DNA of 64,000 nucleotides from Sinohyriopsis cumingii (lineage: Eukaryota > Mollusca > Bivalvia > Unionida > Unionidae), in the NCBI GenBank assembly GCA_028554795.2, contig CM068835.1:29762311-29826310 (forward strand), in the 5' to 3' direction. A model generated the notes under the pieces. It had not been told where the DNA came from. It saw nothing but the letters and a program-made list of their open reading frames with translations, and searched no databases. The translations under genes and the position numbers were made by a program. Shown in pieces: positions 26,701 to 34,109 of this stretch (the stretch's first letter is position 1; each line of letters opens with the position of its first letter).

Positions 26701-28543
26701 AAACTCCACTGGATGGTTGAAGTCACTAATTTATGGACTGTACTCATATTTCTGGCTCTGATATTCCAAATTTCAGAAAGGTAAGTTAATTCACTTCCTA
26801 AACTATTGATGAGAAATTCCAGCACAACACACGCATGGTCCAACATGGAAATGAATAGGGCACAATAACCACTAACATGCAGACTTCTTTCCACTTAATG
26901 CTGATGTTCCAGGGCTTGTAGAACTGTCGATGTCTTTAGATGAATTCCTTGATGAATTCATTAATACTCATGACAACAGCATGACATTATGATTAAGAGG
27001 ACCAGAGCAAGGTGTTATACTCACATTTAGTATAAAACACAGAGTACACATTTATAAGAGATGCAGATGGCAATCTAAAGAACAGTGGGTGGGTGGCATA
27101 TGTTCAGGAATGGAAGAAACAATGCACATGTGGTAGATGTTTTCAGCGATGGATAAACATAACGTGATCAAATATGCCAGTCTTGCAGGTCAAACTTCAT
27201 CTCACATCTCAACATTCAACATCAGATAATTTTGGCACATTAAGTGGAAAATGTTTGTGCATGCAAAACTCCATTTACAATACCATTAAAGAATTACAAT
27301 ATATAGTGAACTGCATCATGTTTTTCTGACTTTGTTTCATGTTTTTGCATTATTATTATTATTATTATAATCATTGGAACATGAATTTAGTTCTTGATTG
27401 TGCCTAGTATTCTGGTATGTTGAATTAGATATTACAATATCATAGGGGGGCCCCGAGTGGTCTAAAGCGCTCTCTGTTACGGATCACTGCCATCTCACCT
27501 CTGTCTGTGCTGGTTCGAGTCTCGGATTCAGCGAATGTGGGTATGTGAGAAAGCTTGCCAGTAGCTTCTCATGGGTCAGTGGTTCTTTCCGGGGTTTTCC
27601 CTGGTTCTTCCTCCACCATTAATACTGGCTGCCATGTATAGCCTATTGTGTGCTGAAAAATGGCATTAAACCCAACAACAACAACAACAACAATATCATA
27701 GCCTTAGATCATCACCCATTGCATTGTATCATAGCCTTAGATCATCACCCATCAGATCATATCATAGCCATAGATCATAACCCATTGCATTGTACCATAG
27801 TATTAGATCATAACCCATTACATTGTATCATAGCCTTAGATCATCACCCATCACATCATATCATAGCCATAGATCATAACCCATTGCATTGTATCATAGT
27901 ATTAGATCATAACCCGTTGCATTGTATCATTGCCTTTGATCATCACCCATCACATCATATAGCCTTAGATCATCACCCATCACATGATGTCATAGCTATG
28001 GATCACTACCCATTGCATCATATCATAGCTTTGGATCACTACCCATTGCATCATTTCATAGCCTTAGATCACCACCCATTGCTTCATATCATAGCCTTAG
28101 ATCATCACCCATTGCATTATATCACAGCCTTAGATCATAACCCATTGCATTTTATCATAGCCTTACATCATAACCCATTGCATTGTATCATAACCTTAGA
28201 TCATCACCCACTGTATCATATCATACTTTGGATCATCACCCACTGTGTCATATTATCGCCTTAGATCACCACCCATTGTGTCATATCAGAGCCTTAGATC
28301 ATCACCCATGGTATCATATTATAGCCTTAGATCAGCAAATGCTTGGTAAATGGTGCTTGACTTCATCTGTAAAAAGTTTTAATGTTATCACCTTTATACA
28401 TGAATTATTTGTTTCTTATCTCTACAGGTAGGATAGGTTTGTCTGTAGGTGGTCAACAACCTGGACAGAAGAAAACAGTCCCATCTAATGTCATCACAGG
28501 CGAGTTTGTCATCAGAGGTTCAAAAGTGCTGAGCAGGTTTTGA
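3281..28543 (+). CDS. GH3 glycoside hydrolase gene 1, C-terminal part, six exons
   Basis: Spliced coding sequence join(3281..3503, 6684..6773, 12027..12238, 22932..23132, 24487..24661, 28428..28543), 338 codons plus stop; the 5' part is outside the window. All junctions are GT-AG and the reading phases agree across every junction. The product is the C-terminal half of a family GH3 enzyme (beta-D-xylosidase/beta-glucosidase type), which hydrolyses terminal beta-linked sugars. In order: start of the alpha/beta sandwich (IVGPMADN, near residue 1), the E-S-E..DR motif at about residues 78-85 that aligns with the family acid/base Glu region, NPAGRLPYTWY at about 133-143, TYRYF..PLYPFGYGLSYTEF at about 157-178, then the fibronectin-III-like domain with EEVVQVY and P.RQLAAFDRF. 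The family is clear; the substrate (xyloside or glucoside) cannot be told. The upstream domain with the nucleophile Asp is missing only because of the window edge. Introns are large (1.4-10.7 kb) and full of repeats. Confidence 0.9.
4030..4625 (-). pseudogene. CR1/L2-type LINE reverse transcriptase relic
   Basis: On the minus strand, in gene 1's first visible intron, fragments in different frames read in the correct order of a non-LTR reverse transcriptase. They are a LLTDAINTCLSCREFPS-like stretch (4571-4480), a Y.PCHSTKTALLKI.NDLL block near 4350, LLDLSVAFDTADQYILLHSL (about 4260-4190) holding the first catalytic Asp, then TALKWFTTYLADRKQTVSI, and a degraded 'GVPQGSVLGP' region near 4050. 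Frameshifts and stops break it, so it is dead. The motifs fit the CR1/L2 group of LINEs; the clade is inferred. Confidence 0.75.
4630..5205. repeat. 47-bp minisatellite, about 12 copies
   Basis: The unit GAAATCCATAGACAGGACAG + GTTCAAATGCTATTAAAGGT + TGCCATT recurs with few changes, in the intron of GH3 gene 1, adjoining the LINE relic. Confidence 0.92.
5206..5784. other. intronic stretch without recognisable feature
   Basis: AT-rich, with a short stop-free run (5269-5451) that has no recognisable similarity or motif; I do not call it a gene. Confidence 0.4.
5785..6350. repeat. 43-bp minisatellite, about 13 copies
   Basis: The unit GTCTATCATTTGAGTAAATG + TACCAGTCTGTATTATTTGT + ATT is repeated with some shortened copies (for example near 5878 and 6125). 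Two alternating subtypes are seen, CAATCCATATCATTTG and CAGTCTGTATTATTTG, suggesting a higher-order dimer. Confidence 0.9.
6684..6773 (+). CDS. GH3 gene 1, 90-bp exon with putative acid/base motif
   Basis: The acceptor is ATCTTCAG|GGG and the donor ACA|GTAAGT. The length (90 bp) keeps phase 1 on both sides and joins cleanly to the neighbouring exons. It encodes DELESEDRDRANMELPSNQ, which aligns without gaps with the GH3 xylosidase pattern (T)xEAEGxDRxxLxLPxxQ. In that family the Glu before the DR pair is the region of the general acid/base; assigning the residue here is by alignment only. Confidence 0.88.
6835..7105. repeat. about 48-bp minisatellite, 5 copies
   Basis: The unit centred on ATCATCCCATAGCATCATAA followed by GCAATATAAATATTGTAACATCTA repeats immediately downstream of the 90-bp exon of GH3 gene 1. 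Confidence 0.8.
7115..7485. repeat. 58-bp minisatellite with palindromic core, 6 copies
   Basis: The unit GATTAAAAATGAATCTATTG + AATCTTATTGGAAATGTGGT + ATACCACTTACATGTATA occurs six times. Most copies contain the perfect 12-bp palindrome GTGGTATACCAC. Confidence 0.9.
7665..8235. repeat. 46-bp minisatellite, about 12 copies
   Basis: The unit ATAGTTGACTCAAATGTAGT + AGAATGCACATCTTAAGAAA + CAGGGC is nearly identical across the central copies. Towards the right end, diverged units (TTTGTTGAACCCA) alternate with standard ones. Confidence 0.92.
8390..8960. other. intronic region with a MITE-like fragment
   Basis: CTGTAAGTCGATGCAGAGTATAAGTC near 8411 and TATAGGTTGATGCTGAGTAATTAGG near 8477 are related to TATATAAGTCGATTCATAGTATAGG at 10105. 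This suggests scattered copies of a small non-autonomous DNA transposon. No intact inverted repeats could be delimited. The rest is unremarkable. Confidence 0.3.
8965..9213 (-). other. unassigned open frame, possible antisense exon or gene relic
   Basis: A minus-strand frame holds a segment of protein-like composition (ILAKKIRHHAKWSFLGFN, then GDDMDITTVNIQTLKEYG) that stops being plausible just where the DNA reads TATG|GTATGT, a good 5' splice site (about 9051). A second minus-strand frame at 9301-9507 lies upstream on that strand. I do not recognise either. They could be an old gene nested in the intron or chance. Confidence 0.2.
10621..10669. repeat. (TA)n microsatellite
   Basis: Uninterrupted TA dinucleotide run of about 24 units inside an intron of GH3 gene 1. 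Confidence 0.97.
10930..11640. repeat. 31-bp minisatellite, about 22 copies
   Basis: The unit GAGATCCACCAAGGTTATGT + CCTAGAAAAAT recurs with several variants (GGTTATGTCC, GGCTTTGTC, GCAGTGGCC). It is immediately preceded by a (CCA)n run at 10907-10926. Minus-strand open frames across it are artefacts of the repeat. Confidence 0.92.
11641..12026. other. intron end before GH3 exon
   Basis: Plain AT-rich intron sequence ending in the pyrimidine-rich acceptor CCCTCTCTCCCACATATCTAG at 12006-12026. Confidence 0.5.
12027..12238 (+). CDS. GH3 gene 1, sandwich domain exon (NPAGRLPYTWY)
   Basis: The acceptor is CATATCTAG|GTTCAG and the donor GATCAG|GTAATT. It encodes TPIILILFNAGPVNI (a core beta strand and turn of the sandwich), CFYPAQATGEALYRV (family consensus YPGQ.GG.A) and SNPAGRLPYTWYRTADQ, the family signature before the PPMTDY block. 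The phase matches the flanking exons. Confidence 0.92.
12239..13218. other. intronic stretch
   Basis: No gene. At 12850-12985 a minus-strand stretch (GGGTGGGGTAGTGTTAACAA onwards) has dispersed-repeat character and stays open for 79 codons, but shows no protein signature. Confidence 0.35.
13221..14942 (-). mobile_element. Tigger/pogo-type DNA transposon, internally deleted
   Basis: The element is bounded by terminal inverted repeats CAGTAGTCCCCCTCTTATAA (13221) and, inverted, ...AAGAGGGGGACTACTG (ending 14942). The first 16 bases are a perfect inverted match, and both sides are flanked by TA, the target duplication of the pogo/Tc1-mariner superfamily. The total length is 1722 bp. Inside, on the minus strand, is a broken transposase. 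Full Tigger elements are longer, so this is an internally deleted, non-autonomous copy sitting in intron C-D of GH3 gene 1. Confidence 0.9.
13509..14058 (-). pseudogene. broken Tigger/pogo transposase
   Basis: Minus strand. It begins with ATG at 14058 and MSSRKRKILSLEEKVKLI, the CENP-B-type N-terminal helix-turn-helix start. A frame change follows, then YPDLNDKVFEWFCTARAKK (about 13846-13790), matching the second CENP-B DNA-binding helix region, then another frame change into TTSNRWLHRFQVRHN (about 13715). It ends in FNCDETGLFFRLLPTK with the first catalytic Asp of the DDE triad and a stop at 13507-13509. The remainder of the catalytic domain is absent. At least two frameshifts plus the deletion make it inactive. 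Confidence 0.85.
14943..15920. other. intronic stretch between transposons
   Basis: AT-rich with no coding signal or clear repeat. Confidence 0.4.
15921..16360 (+). mobile_element. 5' LTR of Gypsy-type element (boundaries approximate)
   Basis: Delimited by comparison with a diverged relative at about 61845-62292: both contain GAAATACAA.GTGTTC/GTGCTC, ..ATTCTTGGA, TGTGAT(T/C)CAACAA then GACTGTTG, ATTTGGGATTTAATTCGCAATACC or its variant, and finally AAAGCTTGTTGTCTTCACTC followed by TTTTCTAT. The downstream sequence TTGGGCGCTCATCC at 16383 resembles a leader/primer-binding region. Start TG at 15921 and the exact 3' end are estimates. Confidence 0.65.
16500..19295 (+). pseudogene. Gypsy-type LTR retrotransposon gag-protease-integrase, RT deleted
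   Basis: Read left to right on +: an N-terminal gag helix region (16534-16719); a Glu/Lys/Gln-rich coiled coil (16740-17130, five or more repeats of a KEEREKQMQ-like unit, broken by stops); and a SCAN-like capsid region in another frame (17160-17560, for example FAREKEQLCDRWC). A CCHC zinc knuckle C-TY-C-KKKG-H-IISD-C lies at 17821-17862 and an aspartic protease site DTGAS at 18084-18098, followed at once by a stop. GNDLAGDKV (about 18299) is typical of this gag-pol type. At about 18700 it jumps to integrase: HLAGHLG...CHTCQ zinc finger (18850-18975) and the core starting IVDCVGPLP (about 19045). The whole reverse transcriptase and RNase H, normally between protease and integrase, is missing. 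No 3' LTR was found. Many stops and frameshifts; an inactive relic. Confidence 0.85.
19300..19620 (-). pseudogene. LINE reverse transcriptase C-terminal relic
   Basis: On the minus strand a degraded 'PHLDYC..IWG' block (about 19600-19560) is followed by a region reading SKCYQYMNKYIFEKAKIMYKG-like, the order seen in the C-terminal part of CR1/Jockey-type LINE reverse transcriptases. It abuts the Gypsy integrase end, so one insertion probably truncated the other. Stops interrupt it. Confidence 0.55.
20331..20518 (+). mobile_element. tRNA-derived SINE, 3' truncated
   Basis: The tRNA-like head has an A box (TGGCCGAGTGGTTTAAAG) and B box (GGTTCGAGTC), then the family body GTGAGAAAGCTTGCCAGTAG. 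It lacks the last ~60 bp and CAA tail seen in the copy at 27446. It is inserted in the 37-bp minisatellite; CATTGAATAA on both sides could be a target duplication but is also part of the minisatellite. Confidence 0.85.
20692..20760. repeat. (TA)n microsatellite
   Basis: About 34 TA units inside the 37-bp minisatellite. Confidence 0.97.
20801..22931. other. intronic stretch with two short tandem arrays
   Basis: A ~32-bp unit (CTTGTCATGCTAAAAACATG + ATTGTCATAACA) occurs four times at 21248-21382, and a ~29-bp unit (CTTCAGTAAGTACCGATAGC + ATATATAAA) three times at 21412-21500. An AAT run followed by an ATC run is at 22829-22866. Otherwise AT-rich intron. Confidence 0.7.
22932..23132 (+). CDS. 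GH3 gene 1, exon with TYRYF/PFGYGLSYT signature
   Basis: The acceptor is TTTGTTTTAG|ATT and the donor GAGGAG|GTCTGT; 67 whole codons in phase 0. It encodes IPNMTDYSMTGRTYRYFKGD then PLYPFGYGLSYTEF, the most conserved block of the GH3 C-terminal domain, and the first strands of the fibronectin-III-like domain (SLVVNGEITNLAGIDGEEV). Confidence 0.94.
23133..24486. other. intron of GH3 gene 1 without recognisable feature
   Basis: The only intron of this gene in the window that carries no obvious minisatellite or transposon. Confidence 0.5.
24487..24661 (+). CDS. GH3 gene 1, fibronectin-III-like domain exon
   Basis: The acceptor is CTTACCAG|GTG and the donor CCAG|GTATAC. It continues the previous exon as EEV|VVQVYIWWP, the hallmark 'G.EVVQVY' of the Fn3-like domain of GH3 enzymes. 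It then gives MPQRQLAAFDRFFIP, the conserved P..QL.GF.R pattern, and a strand with WTDDKGFVIQPG. Confidence 0.92.
24753..25625. repeat. 33-bp minisatellite, first array (about 25 copies)
   Basis: The unit CATAGCCTTAGATCATCACC plus CATTGCATTGTAT is repeated with variants through the last intron of GH3 gene 1. Because 33 is divisible by three and the unit lacks a stop in one frame, it yields a spurious ~190-codon open frame of an 11-residue repeat (IIALDHHPLHC). It is not a gene: it sits in an intron and has no start context. A second array of the same unit lies at 27695-28340. Confidence 0.93.
25626..27434. other. intronic stretch between the two 33-bp arrays
   Basis: No gene recognised. A minus-strand frame at 26607-26894 (95 codons) has no family signature. 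It could be an unrecognised mobile element inserted into a once continuous 33-bp array. Confidence 0.3.
27446..27690 (+). mobile_element. tRNA-derived SINE, near full length
   Basis: The head has CCCCGAGTGGTCTAAAGCGC (A box, slightly shortened) and GGTTCGAGTC (B box). The body is GAAAGCTTGCCAGTAGCTTC and CTTCCTCCACCATTAATACT, and the tail GCATTAAACCC(AACA)n ends in CAA repeats. It is flanked by a perfect 11-bp target duplication CAATATCATAG at 27435-27445 and 27691-27701, showing LINE-mediated insertion. Confidence 0.92.
27691..28345. repeat. 33-bp minisatellite, second array
   Basis: Same unit family as the array at 24753-25625, about 20 copies, again open in one frame only because the period is a multiple of three. 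The left edge coincides with the target site duplication of the SINE at 27446-27690. The two arrays are separated by about 2 kb of unrelated sequence. Confidence 0.92.
28428..28543 (+). CDS. GH3 gene 1, terminal coding exon
   Basis: The acceptor is TATCTCTACAG|GTA. Two bases complete the split Gly codon, followed by RIGLSVGGQQPG, then NVITGEFVIRGS and a TGA stop at 28541. The C-terminal IRLSVGGQQP..FxxxG pattern is typical of the last strands of the GH3 Fn3-like domain, so this is a natural C terminus rather than a truncation. Confidence 0.88.
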
Positions 28544-28694
28544 GGAGAGACCTGATTATCAAGAGCAATGTACAATCCTTAGTTGGTAGAAAATAGTCTG
28601 ATACTGTGTTGTTATGCAGTAATTATGTATATAAGATGATTAGTACAATTTTATTTTCAAACGATAATTATGGTTTTTGATAAAAATAGAAAAA

Positions 28695-28700
28695 ATTAAA
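28695..28700 (+). terminator. possible polyadenylation signal ATTAAA
   Basis: ATTAAA lies 152 bp after the stop codon of GH3 gene 1, the first canonical-type hexamer I see there. Position only; no cleavage site evidence. Confidence 0.3.
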
Positions 28701-30450
28701 TGCTGGTATTAGCTGATCTTGCAGACATTATTGTTAATCTGACATATGTTGTATTTACCTTACATCCAACTTCAAACAGAGAACAAGGCTACAATTGCAT
28801 AATGCTCTGGTAAATCAAAATACACACTGTTTAGTCTGCTGCCGATTTCACGTGGATAGCAGGTACCCAGATGCTGCCGCATTATCCTACATCAGATCTG
28901 AATTGCTGCTGTTGTATTTGGCTGCCTGTTACACATGTTGGGATCATTTTATGGCTGCTGATTCAAAAGTATGATTGGTTTTCAAGCAATATGTTTAACT
29001 GTATAATTGCAGATCAAGAAAACCAAATTGCAAATCAAGAATACCAAATCGCAAATCAAGAAAGCCATTCAAAATGTTAGATATTTGTGAGTGCAGTCAA
29101 GAAGAGAATTGACATCCTACGCTTCATGTAATGTTGCAGTGCAGCTTTTATTAAACATATCTTCTGTAACATTCCTTTTTACATCTACAGCTTGGATTAA
29201 ACAACTTTTTTGTAACATTCCTGTTTAGAGATTTTTAAAAACATTTTTTGTGTAACATTCCCGTTTACACCTATAATGTACATATCACCTACATTGGCAA
29301 TGAATGGCATGACTTTTATCAGTCATCTTTTACTTGTGATCTCTTGGCCAATTTTGGCTAATTTGTGTATATTACTTTAACATTCACAGTAACGGTTGTT
29401 AGAAGTTAGTGAAAGTAGATGAGTTTACAGGTATATTTTTGATTCACTAATTTATAAACTCTTTGCTAACTATTGTTGTCTTTATAACAATATGACACGT
29501 GGCAAAAGTGTATAACTTTTGTATGTAAATAGATGTAATAATTAATATCTCTATTATACCTAAGCTGTGTATTATGCATGTTTTTGGTTGCTTGTCTTTG
29601 TATTTATGTTCCCACTCATTCATCTTAATTTGCTTCTGTCCATTCAGCTATCAACCCCAAGCAGCTTGCTGTTTAGAGTGCGGCAAGACCACTCAGCATA
29701 CAGAAATGAAATTTCATTAGCTTATTTTTTTTTATGTAAATGAGCTGAGTAGATTTTCATGCCATTACAGTAGTGTTTCAAACCCAGTCCAATGAAGTGT
29801 ACAGTATTGACCAGAATGACCTCTGATTACACAGACTTGGAAAGCTATAGTGCACAAGAACCCCCAAAAATTAGTTAAAAGTCATGCATATTAAAATGTA
29901 CTCTGTGCAGTATACATAGCATGTAAAAGTCCTAAGGTCAAGATATAATATATAAAAAATCTACCTAAGCAAATAGAAATCTGGTTTGGTCATCAGATAA
30001 TAACAAAACCTTGACCTAATGATGTAAAACTATGAAATTTAAGACACCATGACATTTTTTGGCAATGGAGTTGTACTAATAGAGATGTATATAGTTATCT
30101 ACTTTGATCATGGTTCACACAGTCAGGGAGAATTTTTGTCAAGCCATTTTTAAGGATTTTTCAAGTTTTCAATTAGAATTTTCAAATTTTCAATTAGTGT
30201 TTTGACTTTTCTCCATAAATTACATTGTAATCTGCTAGTCTTGTCTTTGATCTGTCAGATGTTACTCCCTGTTTTATTTTGTTTATTTAATATTTTTGAC
30301 AATAGATAAAACAAAACATCTAAACATTTTGTATTCCCACAAATAAATTCTAGGCTTTTATGGCAAAATTCAGAGTTTTACAAGAATTTTCAAGACAACC
30401 CATCACATTCAAGGCTTTTACAAAATTATATGAGACATTTTAAAGACTGA
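28701..30450. other. intergenic, downstream of GH3 gene 1
   Basis: A ~60-bp unit with TGTAACATTCCTGTTTA and ACATTT/CAACTTTTT occurs about three times at 29135-29280. The phrase AACCAAATTGCAAATCAAGA repeats in tandem (~20 bp, three copies) at 29020-29065. A dispersed ~200-bp repeat (GG.TCACATTGATCTATTTTTGTGAT... and AATAGAGATGTATA) begins near 29990. No gene. Confidence 0.5.
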
Positions 30451-30454
30451 ATCA

Positions 30455-30590
30455 TGAAAAGGTAAAACACAAAATTGAACCCAAGCTTGTGAAGCATGAA
30501 ATATGGCTCACATTGATCTATTTTTGTGATTAAGGTATATTACTCAGCTAGATGCATTCTTTAACCAAGTTTTACAGGATACAAAATGTG
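30455..30590. repeat. dispersed ~200-bp repeat, copy left of the 47-bp array
   Basis: GAACCCAAGCTTGTGAAGCA..TGGCTCACATTGATCTATTTTTGTGAT..TTAACCAAGTTTTACAGGAT matches, with divergence, sequence at about 31725-31860 (GAACCAGTGTCATTGAAGTT..GGGTCACATTTACCTATTTTTGTGAT..TTAACCGAGTTTCATGATTC). Further weak copies lie near 29990 and 31610. Confidence 0.55.
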
Positions 30591-31570
30591 TACGTGGTCA
30601 TGATCTTAATACATGTATTCAGGATGCACACAAATCTATTTGGTCATGATCTTACTACATGTATTCAAGATGCACACAAATCTATTTGGTCATGATCTTA
30701 CTACATGTATTCAAGATGCACACAAATCTATTTGGTCATGATCTTACTACATGTATTCAAGATGCACACAAATCTATTTGGTCATGACCTTAATACATGT
30801 ATTCAGGATGCACACAAATCTATTTGGTCATGACCTTAATACATGTATTCAAGATGCACACAAATCTATTTGGTCATGATCTTACTACATGTATTCAAGA
30901 TGCACACAAATCTATTTGGTCATGACCTTAATACATGTATTCAAGATGCACACAAATCTATTTGGTCATGACTTTAATACATGTATTCAAGATGCGCACA
31001 AATCTGTTTGGTCATGACCTTAATACATGTATTCAGGATGCACACAAATCTATTTGGTCATGACTTTAATACATGTATTCAAGATGCACACAAATCTATT
31101 TGGTCATGACCTTAATACATGTATTCAGGATGCACACAAATCTATTTGGTCATGACTTTAATACATGTATTCAAGATGCACACAAATCTATTTGGTCATG
31201 ACCTTAATACATGTATTCAGGATGCACACAAATCTATTTGGTCATGACCTTAATACATGTATTCAGGATGCACACAAATCTATTTGGTCATGACCTTAAT
31301 ACATGTATTCAAGATGCACACAAATCTATTTGGTCATGACTTTAATACATGTATTCAGGATGCATACAAATCTATTTGGTCATGACCTTAATACATGTAT
31401 TCAGGATGCATGCAAATCTATTTGGTCATGACCTTAATACATGTATTCAAGATGCACACAAATCTATTTGGTCATGACTTTAATACATGTATTCAAGATG
31501 CACACAAATCTATTTGGTAATGACCTTAATATACGTATTCAGGATGCACAAAAATCTATTTGGTAATGAG
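30590..31570. repeat. 47-bp minisatellite, about 21 copies
   Basis: The unit TTTGGTCATGACCTTAATAC + ATGTATTCAAGATGCACACA + AATCTAT is highly homogeneous. Variant states (ACCTTAATAC/ATCTTACTAC/ACTTTAATAC and AAGATGC/AGGATGC) are distributed in blocks. Confidence 0.95.
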
Positions 31571-31724
31571 CTAAACACAAAAGCATCATTTGAATTACTA
31601 AAATGTAAACTGTAGGTCACATTGGTCTTTTGTTGTAAAGGTGTGGTTCCAATAGAGATACATAGAATCATCTGGGTTGATGATCAGAAGATGAATAACT
31701 CATGAGAAATAAACTTAAAACACA

Positions 31725-31870
31725 CACTTGAACCAGTGTCATTGAAGTTTCAAATGTATGGGTCACATTTACCTATTTTTGTGATGAGCTGGTACTAATC
31801 AAAATGTATCCCTTAACCGAGTTTCATGATTCTAGACAGAACTGTCCACAGGGTACAAAAGACTTATTTG
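31725..31870. repeat. dispersed ~200-bp repeat, copy right of the 47-bp array
   Basis: See the matching copy at 30455-30590; the minisatellite lies between members of this family and probably arose inside one of them. Confidence 0.5.
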
Positions 31871-32154
31871 GAAGTGAGCGGACACCAAGCAGATTTCAAC
31901 ACTGATAATGGGGCATTTACATCCTTTATTTAATAGAGGTGAGCTAAAATATCATGTTAGTAAGATTAGACCAAACTAACTGAGGCAGACAAATGAAATT
32001 TGGTATACATGTTTGTATGTTGATGTTACCTATGTAAATTTTTAGGCCATTATATCTATTTTTCAAATTGTTCTAAAAAAATTATTTAAGTTTTTGCACT
32101 TTTTGTCTTTGGTCAGCATTGGAGGCATATTTGTCTTACAGACACATATCTAAT

Positions 32155-32550
32155 TGATTTTAATTGGTTTTGTAGTCGAGTTCAGTTGGTTTTGTAGTTG
32201 AGTTCAGTTGGTTTTGTAGTTGCAAGTAGTTGATTTTAGTTGGTTTTGTAGTTGCAAGTAGTTGATTTTGGTTGGTTTTGTAGTTGCATGTAGTTGATTT
32301 TGATTGGTTTTCTAGTTGCATGTAGTTGAGATTAATTGGTTTGGTAGTTGCATGTACTTGAGATTAATTGGTTTGGTGGTTGCATGTAGTTGATTTTAAT
32401 TGGTTTGGTAGTTGCATGTAGTTGATTTTAATCATTTGGTAGTTGGTTAATTTTAATTGGTTTTGTAGTTGGATGTAGTTGAGTTTAATTGGTTTGTAGT
32501 TGCATGTAGTTGATTTTAATTGGTTTTTTAATTGCATGTAGTTGATGTTA
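32155..32550. repeat. 32-bp minisatellite, about 12 copies
   Basis: The unit TAGTTGATTTTAATTGGTTT + GGTAGTTGCATG recurs with internal variation (GAGATTAATTGG, GAGTTCAGTTGG). Confidence 0.88.
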
Positions 32551-32569
32551 ATTGCTCTTAATGATGTAT

Positions 32570-33025
32570 TGGTCTTTAGAACTCTTTGGACAGTGGTTTG
32601 TCTTCAATAAATGTTCAGTCAGTGGTTTGTCTTCATTAGGTCTTTGGACAGTGGTTTGTCTTCAGAAGGTCTTTGGACAGTGGTTTGTCTTCAGTAGGTC
32701 TTTGGACAGTTTTTTGTCTTCAATAGGTCTTTGGTCAGTGGTTTGTCTTCAATAGGTCTTTGGACAGTGGTTTGTCTTCAATAGGTCTTCAGTCAGTGGT
32801 TTGTCTTCAATAGGTCTTTGGACAGTGGTTTGTCTTCAGTAGGTCTTCGGACTGGTTTGTCTTCAATATGTCTTTGGACAGTGGTTTGTCTTCAGTAGGT
32901 TTTTGGACAGTGGTTTGTTTTCAGTAGGTCTTTGGACAGTGGTTTGTCTTCAGTAGGTCTTTGGACAGTGGTTTGTCTTTAATAGGTCTTTGGACAGTGT
33001 TTCGTCTTCAATAGGTCTTTATTTA
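32570..33025. repeat. 29-bp minisatellite, about 16 copies
   Basis: The unit GGTCTTTGGACAGTGGTTTG + TCTTCAATA directly follows the 32-bp array; the two arrays share no obvious sequence. Confidence 0.92.
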
Positions 33026-34101
33026 CAGGTCATCTGTATGTATTTTAGTCATCAGTTGCAATACTTTGATGAGAAGCTTAATGGTGCATGAATTTCTAGT
33101 GAATTTGCACTCTAAAATCCATGTACAGAAATCACTTTGAATGAAAGACAGAGAAGAGATAGAGTTATACAGAGAGAGTTGAAGAAGTCTTGTACTTTTT
33201 CTTTCCAGCATAATGTTATTGAGATTACTCTGATGTATTTTAAAATGATGTATCTTCTCTCAGATCTTATTACTATAGATTTTTTATATTATGTACATGT
33301 ATTTACATTTTTATACATGTATTTTTTGATTACCTTTGTGTGGCTTTTGTGTTAAAACATTAAGAGACAGTGAGTCCTTTTTGGTCTATATTTACCCCTC
33401 AGAGATATGTATGGTCACTGTATACATGTAGATGGTACATGTATGTTGGTAGATTGTAATGATAAGTTTGTAATCCCCATATAAGGGCAGGAGACATGTT
33501 TTCATGCTGTATGTCAATTTTTCTGTCTGTTGCTATTCAGCCAAAACAAACCTAATTGGATATGTGCATGCCTTGAGATGACCACGAAACGTTTCAAGGT
33601 CAAATGGTGACATTATATATCAAGAAAAGAATGTGAGCTTTTAAAGCAAGATAGTATCTGTATCATAGCAACAAACCTGACTTAATATAATATGCAAATG
33701 TTGTAGGTTATAGTGAAATTGATCCAGTTTTCAAGGACATGGGTGACATTTAATGATGGACATCAGCTAATGAGCAAATTATTGTTAATATCAGATTAGA
33801 CGTCTTAGGTCAAAGTCACCTAATCAAGTCCAGAAACCATCTTGGCAAATTGTCATGTCAAATTCAGTCACGTTTGATCAAGGAATTCCAATATGTCTTG
33901 CTCATAAGTGAATATCCTCTTCTAGCATAAATTGTCATCTTGTGATCTTAAAAATTTGTTCAAGGTCACTAGAACCTAATCAGGGTCTTAGGACCCTTCT
34001 AAGGCATCTGTAATACCAGAATTCTAGGGTAATTTTCTCATTCATGTGCTTAATCTTTTTTACCTATATATTTTGACTCTATACATGGAAGTGGTACTTT
34101 G
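33026..34101. other. intergenic, no gene seen
   Basis: Contains ACATGTAT-rich AT sequence and, at 33480-33990, a dispersed-repeat-like stretch (TTCAAGGTCAAATGGTGAC, AAGGTCACTAGAACCTAATC). No coding signal. Confidence 0.4.
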
Positions 34102-34109
34102 ACAAATAT

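Noticed and set aside
24753..28345. Long open frames of IIALDHHPLHC-type repeats (up to 204 codons) as a repetitive protein gene
   Set aside because: They are translations of a 33-bp minisatellite inside an intron; the period is a multiple of 3 and no splice or family evidence supports coding.
30590..31570. CRISPR-like regular array (47-bp spacing)
   Set aside because: Units are contiguous tandem copies with no unique spacers, and the DNA is clearly animal. The same applies to the 29-, 31-, 40- and 43-bp arrays.
33137..33355. 72-codon + strand open frame near 33.1 kb
   Set aside because: Low-complexity hydrophobic AT-rich translation with no signature or splice context.
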